From assembly GCA_963662175.1 (NCBI GenBank), contig OY759218.1, forward strand, positions 3,402,001 to 3,466,000: a stretch of 64,000 bases of DNA, in the 5' to 3' direction. A program made the translations under genes and the position numbers. Shown in pieces: positions 10,721 through 21,792 of the stretch. Below the pieces are notes generated by a model. That model searched no databases and had not been told where the DNA came from. It saw only the letters and a program-made list of their open reading frames with translations. Origin of the DNA: Aradus depressus. Its lineage: Eukaryota > Arthropoda > Insecta > Hemiptera > Aradidae. Position 1 is the stretch's first letter; every line of letters starts with the position of its first letter.

Positions 10721-11369
10721 CAATAGTTCTCTAAAAATCTTCAGTAAAGTATTATTTTCAGCCACCATTTTGATACGAATGTACAAAAAAAAAAATTTGG
10801 ATCCCTTTTAATAAATCCCTCGAAAACTCATTTCGAGAGGGGAAAAGAAAGAGTGAATCATATTTGTGAAAAAGGGTGAGTGTATAAGTGAGGATTTCCA
10901 CCGCTCGTTGGGCCGCCATTTCCAAACAATGAAAAATCTCAAGAAATGCTTCGGATAAATCTTTCTTCAATATGATGCCTCTTGGTCCAATTAAGATCGC
11001 ACTTAGTCACATTTTGTTGAAACCACTTGCTCGCGGGCGATTGATAACTGGACGGATCATGCCTCCATCAGAACCGGCTATGTGGCTCGCGTTGCTTGGA
11101 AATCGTAAATTGAGCGGTTGACTGTTTGACTAGAAATTGTAAAACTAGGTGGAAGACTGCTTGCCTGGAAATGGTAAACTGCGCAAAGTATTATCTTGAA
11201 ATGGGTCTTCACGTATACAAATCACATACACGTGACAGGAGAACCTTCTGCTTCCCTAAGGACTATGAAAATGGAACAAAATTATGTTTTTTGGGACAGG
11301 GTACAAGAAGTTACAGTGCTCTATTTTCACTTGCTCAGGAGAACTCCTGAACAAATGAAAATAGAGCAA
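10721..11369. other. noncoding, with a weak ~44-bp direct repeat
   Basis: Around 11090-11180 the phrase TGGAAAT.GTAAA.TG recurs about every 40-45 bases. Nothing else was recognised. Confidence 0.35.
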
Positions 11370-12560
11370 TGCAGTTTTTACTTCCCCAGCTTCACTAACT
11401 ATATGGAAAGTTATGTAACCGGTCAGAAATTTAAAGTTAAATTTTCATGTTTTCCGACCACCCAGATTCCAAAAAAAAAGCAGAATTACCCCTCCCTAGC
11501 GCAGAGGCTCATAAGTCAGTTTCGTTAAGGATAAAGAAATATGCACGTTAAATTGGGAAAGACGTCCTAGTGATGCGCGAAGGACCTCTTGCGGACTTAA
11601 ATGATTTAATTCGTTCATAGACTCAGACAAAAGTCTCACTCATCCTGTTACTATTATAATAATATTTCTTGATTATTAATTCATGCGCTTCGTCAAACCA
11701 GCCAAAATATTAGCCCCCTTATTTTACCCCCCCCCCCTCCCCCCTCTGATGAACATCCTGCATTGCCCTTTCTACTTGGATGTACACAATGTACTCCCCT
11801 AAAGCGAAATTATCAACTATGTTTTCACTCTCCTTCTGGAACCAATTTATCGTTTTTTGTTGAAAATCAATAGGTGTCTTATTCAGAGATAAGTCATTAC
11901 ATAGGCTTTTATTAGGGTTTTTGATTATAAATCCCTTCCACTGGTCCCCTCTCCTTGAGCCTACTCGGCTGAAAATTGTTTGATTATATACTTCCTTATT
12001 TGGTTTTACATTCACATAAAAAATTCGGTGTCGATACACTAATTATCCCCCCTCCCTTCGGCTGATTTGACTGAAAATCAATGTCATCCTTATGTGGTTC
12101 TGGATACACATATAAAATTTCGCGTCGAAATATTCTCTCTAACGAAAGTTAACACAGATAGCCAGACATTTAACTTCCCCAGCTATACACTATAGTATAG
12201 GGGAAGTTACGGTTATCGGTCAGAAATTCGATACAGAGTTTTCAACGGAATTACATGTTTTCTGACCTCCAGATTCCAAAAATGAAAAAAAAAATCTGTT
12301 TGTATGACTTTGGACGCGACAACTCCCGATAGAATGAATGTATCGACAAGGAATTTCATATTTGTATCCAGAACCCTATAAGGACGACACCTATTGATTT
12401 TCAGCGGAATGTTTCGACACAAAATTTAGAAGATTCAGAAGCCTCTATATAAATCAGTTATTGATCGGTAGATTGGTTTTGGAGGGAGAGCGAAAACTTA
12501 ATTGATTAATTGGTGCTGGGGAAGTAAATTCCGGTGATTCACCGACGACTTTTTTTTAAG
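11370..12560. repeat. dispersed AT-rich repeat (family D1), longest copy
   Basis: Includes both ends of the family: CTTCCCCAGC..ACTATA..GGTCAGAAATT near 11380 and 12175, the GATTTGACTGAAAATCA phrase, AACCCTATAAGGACGACACC, and the closing GGGGAAGTAAATTCCGGTGATTCACCGACGA. It has no coding capacity. It may be a non-autonomous transposon or a composite of two copies. Confidence 0.55.
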
Positions 12561-14162
12561 CGATGGATAATGCGGATGGATCATGAAATTCCTGTGAAAT
12601 GAATGCGTTTTTGACTGGAAGTAAAAAAAAAAAATACAAATGTGTTTTACACATTATTAGCATTATGGCGCTGATAAGCAATTCTTAAAAATGGCTAACA
12701 TAGATCTTTTCAGTGGACACCCTAATGGTGCATTTTTCAAAAAGGGGGGGGATTGGTACGGAAATCGTTCTTTTGTCTGTTTGTCCAGATTTGGTAAAAA
12801 ATCGATAAAGGTTTCATTCATTCTCCCCTCCCACAAACCTTTACTAGTGTAACTGTTTGATAATATTTTTGGGAAAAATATGTCATACACAGAAGGTTGT
12901 TTAGTGGTTAGCGTTGCTGCTTATAAACAGTGGCGTAGCTACAGAAAGGCATAGCGGGTGGTGGGTGGGGGGGGGGGGGGGGCGAACCAAGAGAGTCGTC
13001 ATCCAAATTTTTTTTATTTTAATCATTTTGATAGTTATTTGTTTTATTTTTACTTTGCCTTAATTTTACAGAGTATGATCTATTAGATACTGATTGCCAT
13101 TGCGGGTTACGTAACAAATATACTCTTTAATATTAACGAACTAAATTGGCATCATACATATATATACAGATTTAAAGGTCAGAAGAGAGGTGACAACAAG
13201 GACACAAGATATAATGAATGTACCGAGAGGAACGCATGCGTATAAGGACTTATCCATCTATCCATTAGAATTATCTAACTGTATTTTTTTTTCCATACCT
13301 AGATAAATATATCCGGACATATTATGTGCAACAGCAATGAAATAAGGATAACAATAAGGCTCGAACAGCAGACATGAGTCAATCGAGGTCTCTTATTTTG
13401 ACACACCTAGATCTAAGTTAGTTCGTGTGTGTGTTTAGCAATATCTGTCGCATCTGGTCTCAGATTTACACACATTTTGCTTTAATGTTTATTAAGCCCC
13501 CCCCCCCCCCCCCTCCCCGGACAGAACTCTATAGTTTTTGGTAATGATCCAACTTGAGGAAGTTATTTTAAAAAATTATAAAAGCCAAAAATAATGATTT
13601 TCCATTTTTCATTCTTCTTTTCATCTTTCTTCTCTTCACGTCTTTCATATTAAACTTAATGAAATTTACGTTAGGCTAAGCCGTTGGAAACTCGGAGAGA
13701 TATTTGATTTCTGTATGATAATGTTTAGTAAAAAAATAAAAAATTGGTATGAAGATCCATACATGAGTACCAATTTTCCAATATATCTATTAATATGAAG
13801 AAAAAAGAATAGTATAAATTATCGAATGAGAATTTCTTTCAGAACTTCTGATAAAATTTAAGTCTTAAAATATAAGGTATGGTTTTAGTTTAGCTGATTA
13901 TTGTTCAGCTATTTCAATGGAGTTCGCCAGAAAAATACTTATAATATATATATATATTTTTTTTTATTTATAAATATATATATATGGTATAAGAATTTAA
14001 AATGGGGATTTACTACAAGTTGGTATTAGTCATACTGTTTACTTTTTTTTATTTGCTAAGATGTTTATAAACAAGTATTATAATTATTCTTTTACATTAA
14101 GTACAACGCATTTGGCTGAAGTGTTAACAACTTTTTTAAAAATAATTTTAAAATGTAAAGTT
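12561..14162. other. AT-rich noncoding stretch with homopolymer runs
   Basis: Contains a G run near 12967-12982 and a C run near 13498-13513, plus short (TA)n near 13948-13985. No gene or domain seen. Confidence 0.4.
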
Positions 14163-14562
14163 TTGTGCCGAATAAAGTGGATTTGCGGGAAGTGATGTTG
14201 CATTATTTCCTTTCTAAACAAACTACAGCACAAACCTACGGTTTGCTATTGGAAGTTTATAATGAACATGCTACTTCTCAAAACACTTGCGAAAGAGATT
14301 AAAAACAATGAATTTGATGCCACGGACAAGGAACGTCCAGGGCAGCCAAAAAACTTGAAGACTCGGAATCGGAAGCATTACTAAACGACAATCCACGTTA
14401 GGCCCTTGAAGTAATGGCAGAAACATTAAATGTTGATCGATCAACAATTGGTAAACGTTTTATGCTATGGGCATGGTTCAAAAACTTGGAAATTGGGTGC
14501 CATACGAGTTGAAAGAGAGGGGTATTGAACGACGAAAAACCATTTGTGAATTGTTATGAGAG
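14163..14562 (+). pseudogene. mariner transposase, N-terminal part (interrupted)
   Basis: Three broken frames give the order of a mariner transposase: a helix-turn-helix start (REVMLHYFLSKQ, AQTYGLLLEVY, SQNTCER), then EFDATDKERPGQP, the second HTH region (AETLNVDRSTI) and GMVQKLGNWVPYELKERGI. The reading stops near ICELL, where a LINE begins. The first catalytic Asp region (normally TGDE) is not present. The remainder of the transposase resumes at 16666. Confidence 0.85.
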
Positions 14563-16648
14563 ATATGCCCAGAAGCTGGACGTGGTAATCCGAGCAGCGA
14601 TCACCGAGTCTGAAGATATTGATATAGTCTGGGGTGAGCTTAAAAATAACATTGTTGCAGCAGCCGATGAGGTTATTGGAAAAGCTCCAGTGACATGCGA
14701 CTGGTTTGACGGTGAGTGTGAGGAGGCCACATCCAGGAAGAACGCGGCGTATAGGCATATGGTGCAGCATCGGTTCACTAGGGGTTCCCGAGAGGTGTAC
14801 AGGAGGCTGAGAAGGGAAGAGAAGCGGCTTCACAGGGCAAAGAAACGTGCACACCTCGAGGGTACCATAAGGGAGATTCAGGAGCTGAACGAGAGAAATC
14901 TCAGCAGGAACTTCTATAAGAGAGTGAACGACCCGAAAGGACTTCATACCCCGAATCAGCACCTGCAGGGACACTAATGGAGACATCCTGAGTGACAGAC
15001 AGCAGATCCTGACTAGGTGGCATCAACACTACCAGCTGCTGAATTCTGAAGACATAAACGAGGTCGCCCCGCCTCAGGATGTGAATGTTGTGGATCTGGG
15101 AGGATTTCTGGATCAGGAGTAGCTGCCACTCTCCCGAGATGAAGTCCTGACCGCAATAAAGAGATTGAGGAATGGCAAGGCCCCAGGGTCAGATAATCTT
15201 CCCGCAGAGCTCTATCGACATGGCGGTCAAGAATTACTGAAGCTGCTCAGCGATCTCATTGCTACGATCTGGCTGGAGAAAGAAATGCCAAAGGACTGGA
15301 ACGTCGGGATAGTTTGCCCGATCCTTAAGAAAGGCGACCCATTGGAGTGCACGAATTACAGGGGCACCACCCTGTTGAACTGCGCCTTTAAAGTACTGTC
15401 GGGCATTCTGTATTCAAGGCTGTTGGGCTAAACCGAGGGCATCGTTGGAAAGTACCAGAGCGGATTTTGCAAAGGTAAATCAACAATTGTCCAGATCTTC
15501 AGTTTGAGGCAAATCCTGGAGAAATCCCTCTAGTTCAAGATAGAGACTCACCACCTGTTCGTGGATTTTAGGGCAGCCTATGATACGGTGAAAGGGCCAC
15601 AGCTTTATACAGCAATGGAGGAACTGGGGGTGCCCAGTAAGCTGATCCGACTAGTGCAGCTGACCATGCGGGATGTGGAGAGTCGCATCAGGGTCCAGTC
15701 CGATTTGACAGATACCCTGGTGATACAGAATGGCCTGAGGCAGTGTGACGCGCTGGCCTGCCTCCTCTTTAATATAGCCCTGGAGAAGGTGATAAGTGAC
15801 TCAGGTATCCAGACCAATGGGCACATCTTCAACAAATCCGTGCAGATCCTGGCATCATGTGCAGATGATGTCGAAATCATAGCCCGGTCAGAGCAAGACC
15901 TAAGAGGCTCTTTTATGGCTCTTGAAGCGGCAGCAAAGAGGATGGGCTTAACCGTCAACGAAAAAAAAACAAAATACATGGTGGCAGGTGGAAGACGAAG
16001 AAGAGACCTAAACCCTCTTCACGTTGCCGGGTATTCATTCGAGTTGGTTAAGGGCTTTGTCTACCTAGGCTCATATATAGACCGGGGCAACGATGTGGGC
16101 GCAGAGGTGAGCCGGCGGATACTGGCAGCCAGCCGGAGTTACTGTGGCGTCCAGTCACAATTTAAATCCCGGCTGCACCCTAGGGACACGATGGTGCTGC
16201 TGTACAAGACGCTTGTGAGGCCAGTGCTGACACACGGGTCGGAGACGTGGACCCTCACCGTGGCGGAAAATAGGCATCTTGACATCTTCGAGAGGAGAAT
16301 ACTCCGCAGGATCTTCGGCCCCACCCAGGAGGAGGGCGTCTGGCGCAACTGATACAACCAGGAGTTGTACGCACTCTATACAGAGCCAAAATTGTCGCCT
16401 GGATTAGAGTTGCCAGACTCCGTTGGGCTGGACACGTAAGACGGATGGACGAGGACCTTATACCCAGGAAACTCTTGAATGTGACACCGGAGGGTAGGAG
16501 AAGAGTGGGACGACCCAGAAGAAGATGGCTGGAGACTGTGAACAGATTCGCAAGACGGTTTGGTGCGGTGGGCTGGTGGAGACTGGCCCAGGACAGAGCT
16601 GCATGGGGAAATTTCCTAGATAAGGCCAAGGCTCGTGACGGGCTGTAG
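14525..16648 (+). pseudogene. LINE reverse transcriptase, several stop codons
   Basis: Main pieces are at 14525-14977 (linker), 15165-15431 (fingers, RNGKAPGSDNLPAELY, NYRGTTLLN), 15561-16352 (palm and thumb) and 16445-16648 (C-terminal RRVGRPRRRW). In-frame stops occur around 15121, 15429 and 15531, and more frameshifts follow 16350. The RT active-site box reads CADD (in ILASCADDVEII) where Y/FxDD is expected, and the GVPQGDP box reads GLRQCDA. The protein is inactive. Confidence 0.85.
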
Positions 16649-16665
16649 CGCCTATGATGATGATG
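14563..16665 (+). mobile_element. non-LTR retrotransposon inserted in mariner (RTE-like, tentative)
   Basis: A 5'-truncated LINE in the same orientation as the host mariner. It begins in the endonuclease-RT linker, runs through reverse transcriptase and the C-terminal domain, and ends in TGATGATGATGG, a short trinucleotide tail. The downstream boundary is where mariner coding sequence resumes (GGSKIML..IWWDQKG). Codon use is visibly richer in G and C than the surroundings. The clade call rests on the C-terminal RILRRIFGP and GHVRRMDED-type segments. Confidence 0.85.
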
Positions 16666-17063
16666 GTGGGTCAAAAATAATGCTTTGAATCTGGTGGGAC
16701 CAGAAGGGCATAATTTATTATGAGCTACTGCAACCATCTGAAGCCATTACTGGTGACTGGTATCGACTGCAATTAATGCGTTTAAAGCGAGCTCTTAACA
16801 AAAAGCGACCGGAATGGGAGAAGAGACATGAAAAGGTGATTTTACTCCATGACAATGCCAGACCCATGTCTAAAAAATCCGTGAAAAATTACTTGCTAGG
16901 TGTAAACTGAGAAATTCCACCGCAGCCGCCTTATTGTTCTGATATTATTGCTCCTTCAGATTACCATTTGTACCGGTTCATGCAGTCAGCCCTTTTCGAG
17001 CAGCACTTCAATATTTATGATGTCAAAAAATGGCTTGATGAATGGATGCCTCAAAGGAGCAGG

Positions 17064-17065
<2 letters not shown>
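16666..17065 (+). pseudogene. mariner transposase, C-terminal part
   Basis: Continues the mariner protein after the LINE: IWWDQKGIIYYELL, RPEWEKRHEKVILLHDNARP with the second catalytic Asp, then PPYCSDIIAPSDYHLYRFM with the third (D,D34D spacing plausible), and VKKWLDEWM. One in-frame TGA interrupts it near 16907. The extreme C-terminus is lost at the start of the (TA)n run. Confidence 0.88.

Positions 17066-17066
<1 letters not shown>

Positions 17067-17145
<79 letters not shown>
17067..17145. repeat. (TA)n microsatellite, about 79 bp
   Basis: Pure TA repeat right where mariner coding sequence ends. All the Tyr-Ile repeat frames here are artefacts of it. Confidence 0.97.
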
Positions 17146-17148
<3 letters not shown>

Positions 17149-17616
17149 CGATATGGATAAGTACAAAATATGTTCAAAATTGCGTATATTTCCAAAACCA
17201 CTGATCCAATTGGTACTAAAATTAAGACCTTGAATCTTTTTTGTGACAAACATTTTTTCAAGAGAAACATTCATATCGATCGGTGCATTTTTGCAGAAGT
17301 TAACGTGAACGAAGGAAAGGAAAATTCCACGGACAGACATACAGCCGGACACGATTTTTCTACCCAGTCTTCCATTTCCTTACAGAAACAACCCAAGTAG
17401 GTACATAAAAAAAAAAAAAAGACAGGGAAAATGTTTAAATAGTTCTCATAGAATGTCGCATTGTTTTCTTTCAAAACTCATTTTTCACGAAAAAACATTT
17501 TGAGAATTTGTCATGAAAAAAATGTTTTCAATATGAAATAAGAAACCGGAGTTCGACATCTCATGTGGCTAATATTTTCATAAAACATATGTATTTTCAG
17601 AGAAAACCCGAGTTAG
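17146..17616. other. noncoding, nothing recognised
   Basis: AT-rich sequence between the microsatellite and the LINE insertion. The text GTCCCATTGGTACTAAAATTAAGACC-like and TTTTTGCAGAAGTTAACG-like phrases suggest an old repeat but no family could be assigned. Confidence 0.35.
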
Positions 17617-17630
17617 TCATATAAATTACT

Positions 17631-18095
17631 TTTTTTTTTTTTTTTTTTTTTTTTCTTGCATTGGAGGGGGAAATGCTGTGACGCACATCCAGGGAAGGTA
17701 GCCCTGGATAGTGTGGGACTCGAGCCGATTCACCATACCCACTAAAACCCCCTCCTTGCCGATCCTGATTCCCTTCCGCGGAACTGACGATCTGTCATTA
17801 CTTCGCGGAAGGGTGGCTGGTAACGCCCCTTCTTCTGTTTTATTACCGCTACTGTTCCTTGTCAGCCCTCTCCTGGAGGGCCAACCCGCCCATGATGAGC
17901 GCTGCAAAATCGCAGCCTTCATCCCACGACTCCTGGGAGCGCAGCATAGCGTCCACGTAACTGGTAGCAGTCAGTGGGGCGCCCATGCTGCACTCCAGAT
18001 TTTTCCTTCCCTCCTCAAATCTGGGGCATTTGAGGAGGACATGCTCCGCCGAGTCCGTCTCACCAAGGCACGCGGGGCAGTCTGGTGTCATTTAA
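17631..18095 (-). mobile_element. 5'-truncated R1/I-type LINE 3' end with target-site duplication
   Basis: The minus strand carries the last ~80 codons of a LINE ORF2 (17849-18091) with the zinc motif C-x2-C-x7-H-x4-C, then a short 3' untranslated part and an A-tail (T run 17631-17655 on the plus strand). TCATATAAATTACT at 17617-17630 and TCACATAAATTACT at 18096-18109 match at 13 of 14 positions, the expected target duplication of a reverse-transcribed insertion. Its higher GC content contrasts with the flanks. Confidence 0.85.
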
Positions 18096-18109
18096 TCACA
18101 TAAATTACT

Positions 18110-19950
18110 AATTAATCATATAAAATACACCCTGCATATGTTTCTGCTCGCGCGATTCTTCATGGACGCTTATCAGAATATTTTTCAATGTGTTCACAAA
18201 AATCGTTCACGTAAAAAGGAAGATGAAGTCCGTTAACCAGAAAAATCGGATCACTAAAAAAGCGGGAAATAGGGGGTGCATTTTTTAAAATCTTTATTTC
18301 GTGTCACATTTTTGAACAGAAATTGATTATATAATAATGTATATGTATAATAGCATAAACTGAAATGTTTGGTTTTATTGCCATGACTTGGCAACACTGG
18401 TAATGTTACCGTTTCACTTGAGTTTTAGGGTTCTGCTTTATAGATTTTAATATTGATTCCTTGTTCGTTTTAACTTTTTTGTTCATTCCCCCCAAAAAAA
18501 AGTTGACTGTTAACAAACCAATTCAAGGATGAGAACAGACTTCAAAAAATAACAAAAATAAATGTGCAATTCGATAAAAAAAAAGTTAAGTAGAGTCCCA
18601 GGCGTCTAACTTCAGATTATTACCAATCTCAAAAACACTACTTTCTTACGTCTCTCAACAGTAAAGATTTCTAACAATTCTTTGTTAGGAGTTAATATTA
18701 TTCACCTTAATAGTATTTTTTATTTAAATTTGTTGTATAAAACTTTACTAAAAAATACATACTTATTCAATGTAAAATATATAAGTATATTTTTTTAATG
18801 TAGAGACGTTTAGAATTTTTCTAAAAGAAAATCTGGGTTATCTTGAAGTTTTTGGTTTTACCGGAAAGGAATTTTAAAATCATGGCCTGTCAACATTGGT
18901 TACAACACCCATGTCGGTAGTATTATTTTTTACAGGTTTTAACTTTGATTTCTCCCGTTCTTCTTTTTTTATTTATTTACAAAAATAAATGTTTACTGTA
19001 AGAATAAATGGTTTATAGTATTAAATAAATGAGTGACTATTAAAAAATAAATGTATAATCAGATAAATAAGTTAAATAGTGTTTTCTGTTGTTTTTTTTA
19101 CATCAGAACTTTCAAGGTCATGATTATAGTTTCATGTCGCCTAGAATAGATCTGGCTTTGTGTTCAAGTTTTTATGTCTGACTACTGTATATAACCGAAT
19201 ATATATCAATATAACCGAAATGAACCGACCTCGGTCAGGTCTGACTATCAGAGAAAAACGTTCAGGCTAATTCTCTGGAAGGAGTCGATTCTAAGCCCAG
19301 ATAATTATTGCGTATTTGTGGCTTACCGGAAGTTCCTGTATTAACAGCTAAAGTGGTATACTGTTTGATATGGCCACAATACAAATAAGATTTTCTCATC
19401 AATACAGCATTTCAAAACATACTATAAAATACTAATAAATAGTTAATGATTATACTACTTTCTCCGACTTAATCAACCTAAGTAAACCTTTAAACTGCAA
19501 TAACACAAAACTGTAATCTTGTAACTTTCATCCAATAATGAAAACGTTGATGAATCTAGAACTATACTGTATTTTCCGGATATCCCAGGTAAAGCTTAGT
19601 GCCTACTAATAACCTACTATAACACAGTACTTATTTCAAAATTATTATAATAAAAAAAGTAATTGGATATTTCGTTAACAAGCATTCAATTTAAGTTATA
19701 ATGTATCTAACTAACAAATTATGTTATAAAATGGTGCTAACATAATGCTCTTAAAGCCGGTGCTCCAAAGAACTACATATAAGTAATATTAAGTCTTATC
19801 GTGCTACATTACATAGTATGTTTTAAGTAACAACTGGCTCACTATTATTTTAAACGTAAGCTCTTTGGCTATAACATGTTCTTGAGTGACTCACGTGTAA
19901 AATAACGTAGATGTTGAGTAGCGACTGTAGAATGCTAATTAGGGATATCT
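18110..19950. other. AT-rich noncoding stretch, nothing recognised
   Basis: No long frame, no domain and no tandem repeat. Possibly intergenic or a long intron. Confidence 0.4.
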
Positions 19951-19954
19951 GAGA

Positions 19955-20445
19955 ATCAATCCAGAGAAAAATGCACTATTCAATAGCCAACGTTTCGATA
20001 TATGTATTTTATATAATCATCAGGGTCTACAAACATGAGGGGGATTAAAATAATACTGTGTGTGATCGATCTATTGAAAAAGTATAAACATTAAATAAAA
20101 ATATACATATTTCAAAAAATAAATAAAACCTTGATATGTAACATAAATACAATTTAAATATAGCCATTCACAGAGCACAAACGACTTCTCAATCCTCTTC
20201 TAAGTAATTTTAGCAATTGTTTTTGTATATATATATTTTTGTACTTCATTTATATAATTTAGCCAAAAAGTGCAGGACTATAAGTTACGTCAAAATACGG
20301 ATATACAAACTGTTTAATTTATATATACGTATTACAATTTCTACTCACAATATTACTCTAATCTTGACCCCAATGTTTGAAGGCCCTGATGATATAAAAT
20401 AAATATAAACTTGGGCGATTCTACAGTGATGCATTACTAGCCGTC
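19955..20445. mobile_element. Penelope-like terminal repeat pair in inverted orientation
   Basis: The minus strand near 19955-20035 and the plus strand near 20368-20440 share ATGTTTG.AG.CCCTGATGAT.ATAAAATA.ATAT and a trailing stretch. The left copy retains a hammerhead-like order: CTGATGA (20017-20023 on the minus strand), an AT hairpin, then CGAAACG (19990-19996). The right copy keeps CTGATGA (20386-20392) but not GAAAC. Inverted terminal repeats with hammerhead motifs are characteristic of Penelope-like elements. No RT or GIY-YIG coding remains between them. Confidence 0.5.
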
Positions 20446-20449
20446 GATA

Positions 20450-21680
20450 CCCCTAGAATTAGTTTTAAATAATAAATAGAGTCAATTGTTAACTGTAAGT
20501 ATTATAGAATAGAAAGCAATATCTTTAAACGGCACCGGTCTTACAAATTATTTGTATATAAAACACGCTATAAATGGCCGTAACAGAAATATTACTATTT
20601 TGTAACATGGCATCTGACATCAATTGTGCGGTATTGTTTACGCACCGGATAGTATAATTTTTAAAAAATCGATAGTTTTGACTTACCGTGTGTTGTGTGC
20701 ATTTTGAATGTGTTGTAATACTTTTTTTTTTTTTTTTTAGGGGGCTGGGAGGATGTTATTAAATTTTGAAGAAAAAAGAAAAGCCGAAAAAAAAAAAAAA
20801 CGATTTTTTGAGAGAGGGGAAAATATTTTGTCCGAACACCGACCACCACACACACAACTAAAAGTCCCTCACAAAACACAGTATCGATTGATGTGTGACG
20901 TCAAGGGGGGGGATGATGGGGGAAACTTTGGGACAGTTGATGGGTGGGGGGAGGGGTGGAAGTGCAAACACGATATGAAATTCAATTTTATTACTTTTCT
21001 CTGGGGGGTGCCCCCTCCCCCCACCAGCTCACCCCTCCAGGCTGCGCGCTCACCCTCCTAACCTCCCTCCCCCACTCTAGAACACAACCCCTGAAAATGA
21101 TACTTTCATTTAACTATGTACAACCATCAACCTGTTTTTCTTGCCCGATTTCTATACAAATGCTTATACCGTCTCCCGGTTATATACCTACCCTATGTTT
21201 TCACTTGACATGCTTTCCTGAACACGATTTGTAGGATCGTTAAAATTCTTATGTACATATTTCGCTTCGCTAGCCAGCCCCGGTCGACAACCCGCTTCTG
21301 ATACTGAACTTTTTAAATGGTGTTAGTTTTTCACACCATTCGGCGAATCTTAGTTCGCTTTGCTTTCATTCAGGTTATTAAAAAGTTTCACATAAGAAAT
21401 GGTAACACTCTTTTGAAAAGGAAAGGAATAAATCTTTTCGCATTAAAATCGTGATCAATGAGATAATGTTGCTATTTCGGTGTGTTATACGTTCAGCCCT
21501 GTTTTCTACCAAAAGTTTCACATCATCATCATCACATAAACAACTATGTAAATAATAATAATAATAATATTTATTTCCGTTAAACCATAACATTGTAATA
21601 GGATACATTATAAAAATGTATTTTTTTTTTTTTCTCAGTTATGACCTTATGCTGAGGCATATCGGCCAGCTACCACGAAT
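20450..21680. other. noncoding, simple-sequence rich
   Basis: Contains T and A runs near 20720 and 20790, GGGG-rich text near 20905-21020, and an ATA/ATT trinucleotide run near 21550. No gene recognised. Confidence 0.4.
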
Positions 21681-21684
21681 ATAC

Positions 21685-21792
21685 TTAAGATACCTTATCT
21701 ATATTAATAACTTAAGATACCTTATCTATATTAATAACTTGAGATACCTTATCTATATTAATAACTTAAAATACCTTATCTATATTAATAAA
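21685..21792 (+). repeat. 27-bp tandem repeat built from a Helitron 5' terminus
   Basis: Four copies of a 27-base unit (CTTAAGATACCTTATCTATATTAATAA with small changes). Each contains TCTATATTAATAA, which is also the first 13 bases of the Helitron-like element that follows. Its period being a multiple of three yields a false repetitive open frame. Confidence 0.9.

Noticed and set aside
16948..17352. Several open frames with long Tyr-Ile repeats
   Set aside because: They are read-throughs of the (TA)n microsatellite at 17067-17145 in different frames and strands.
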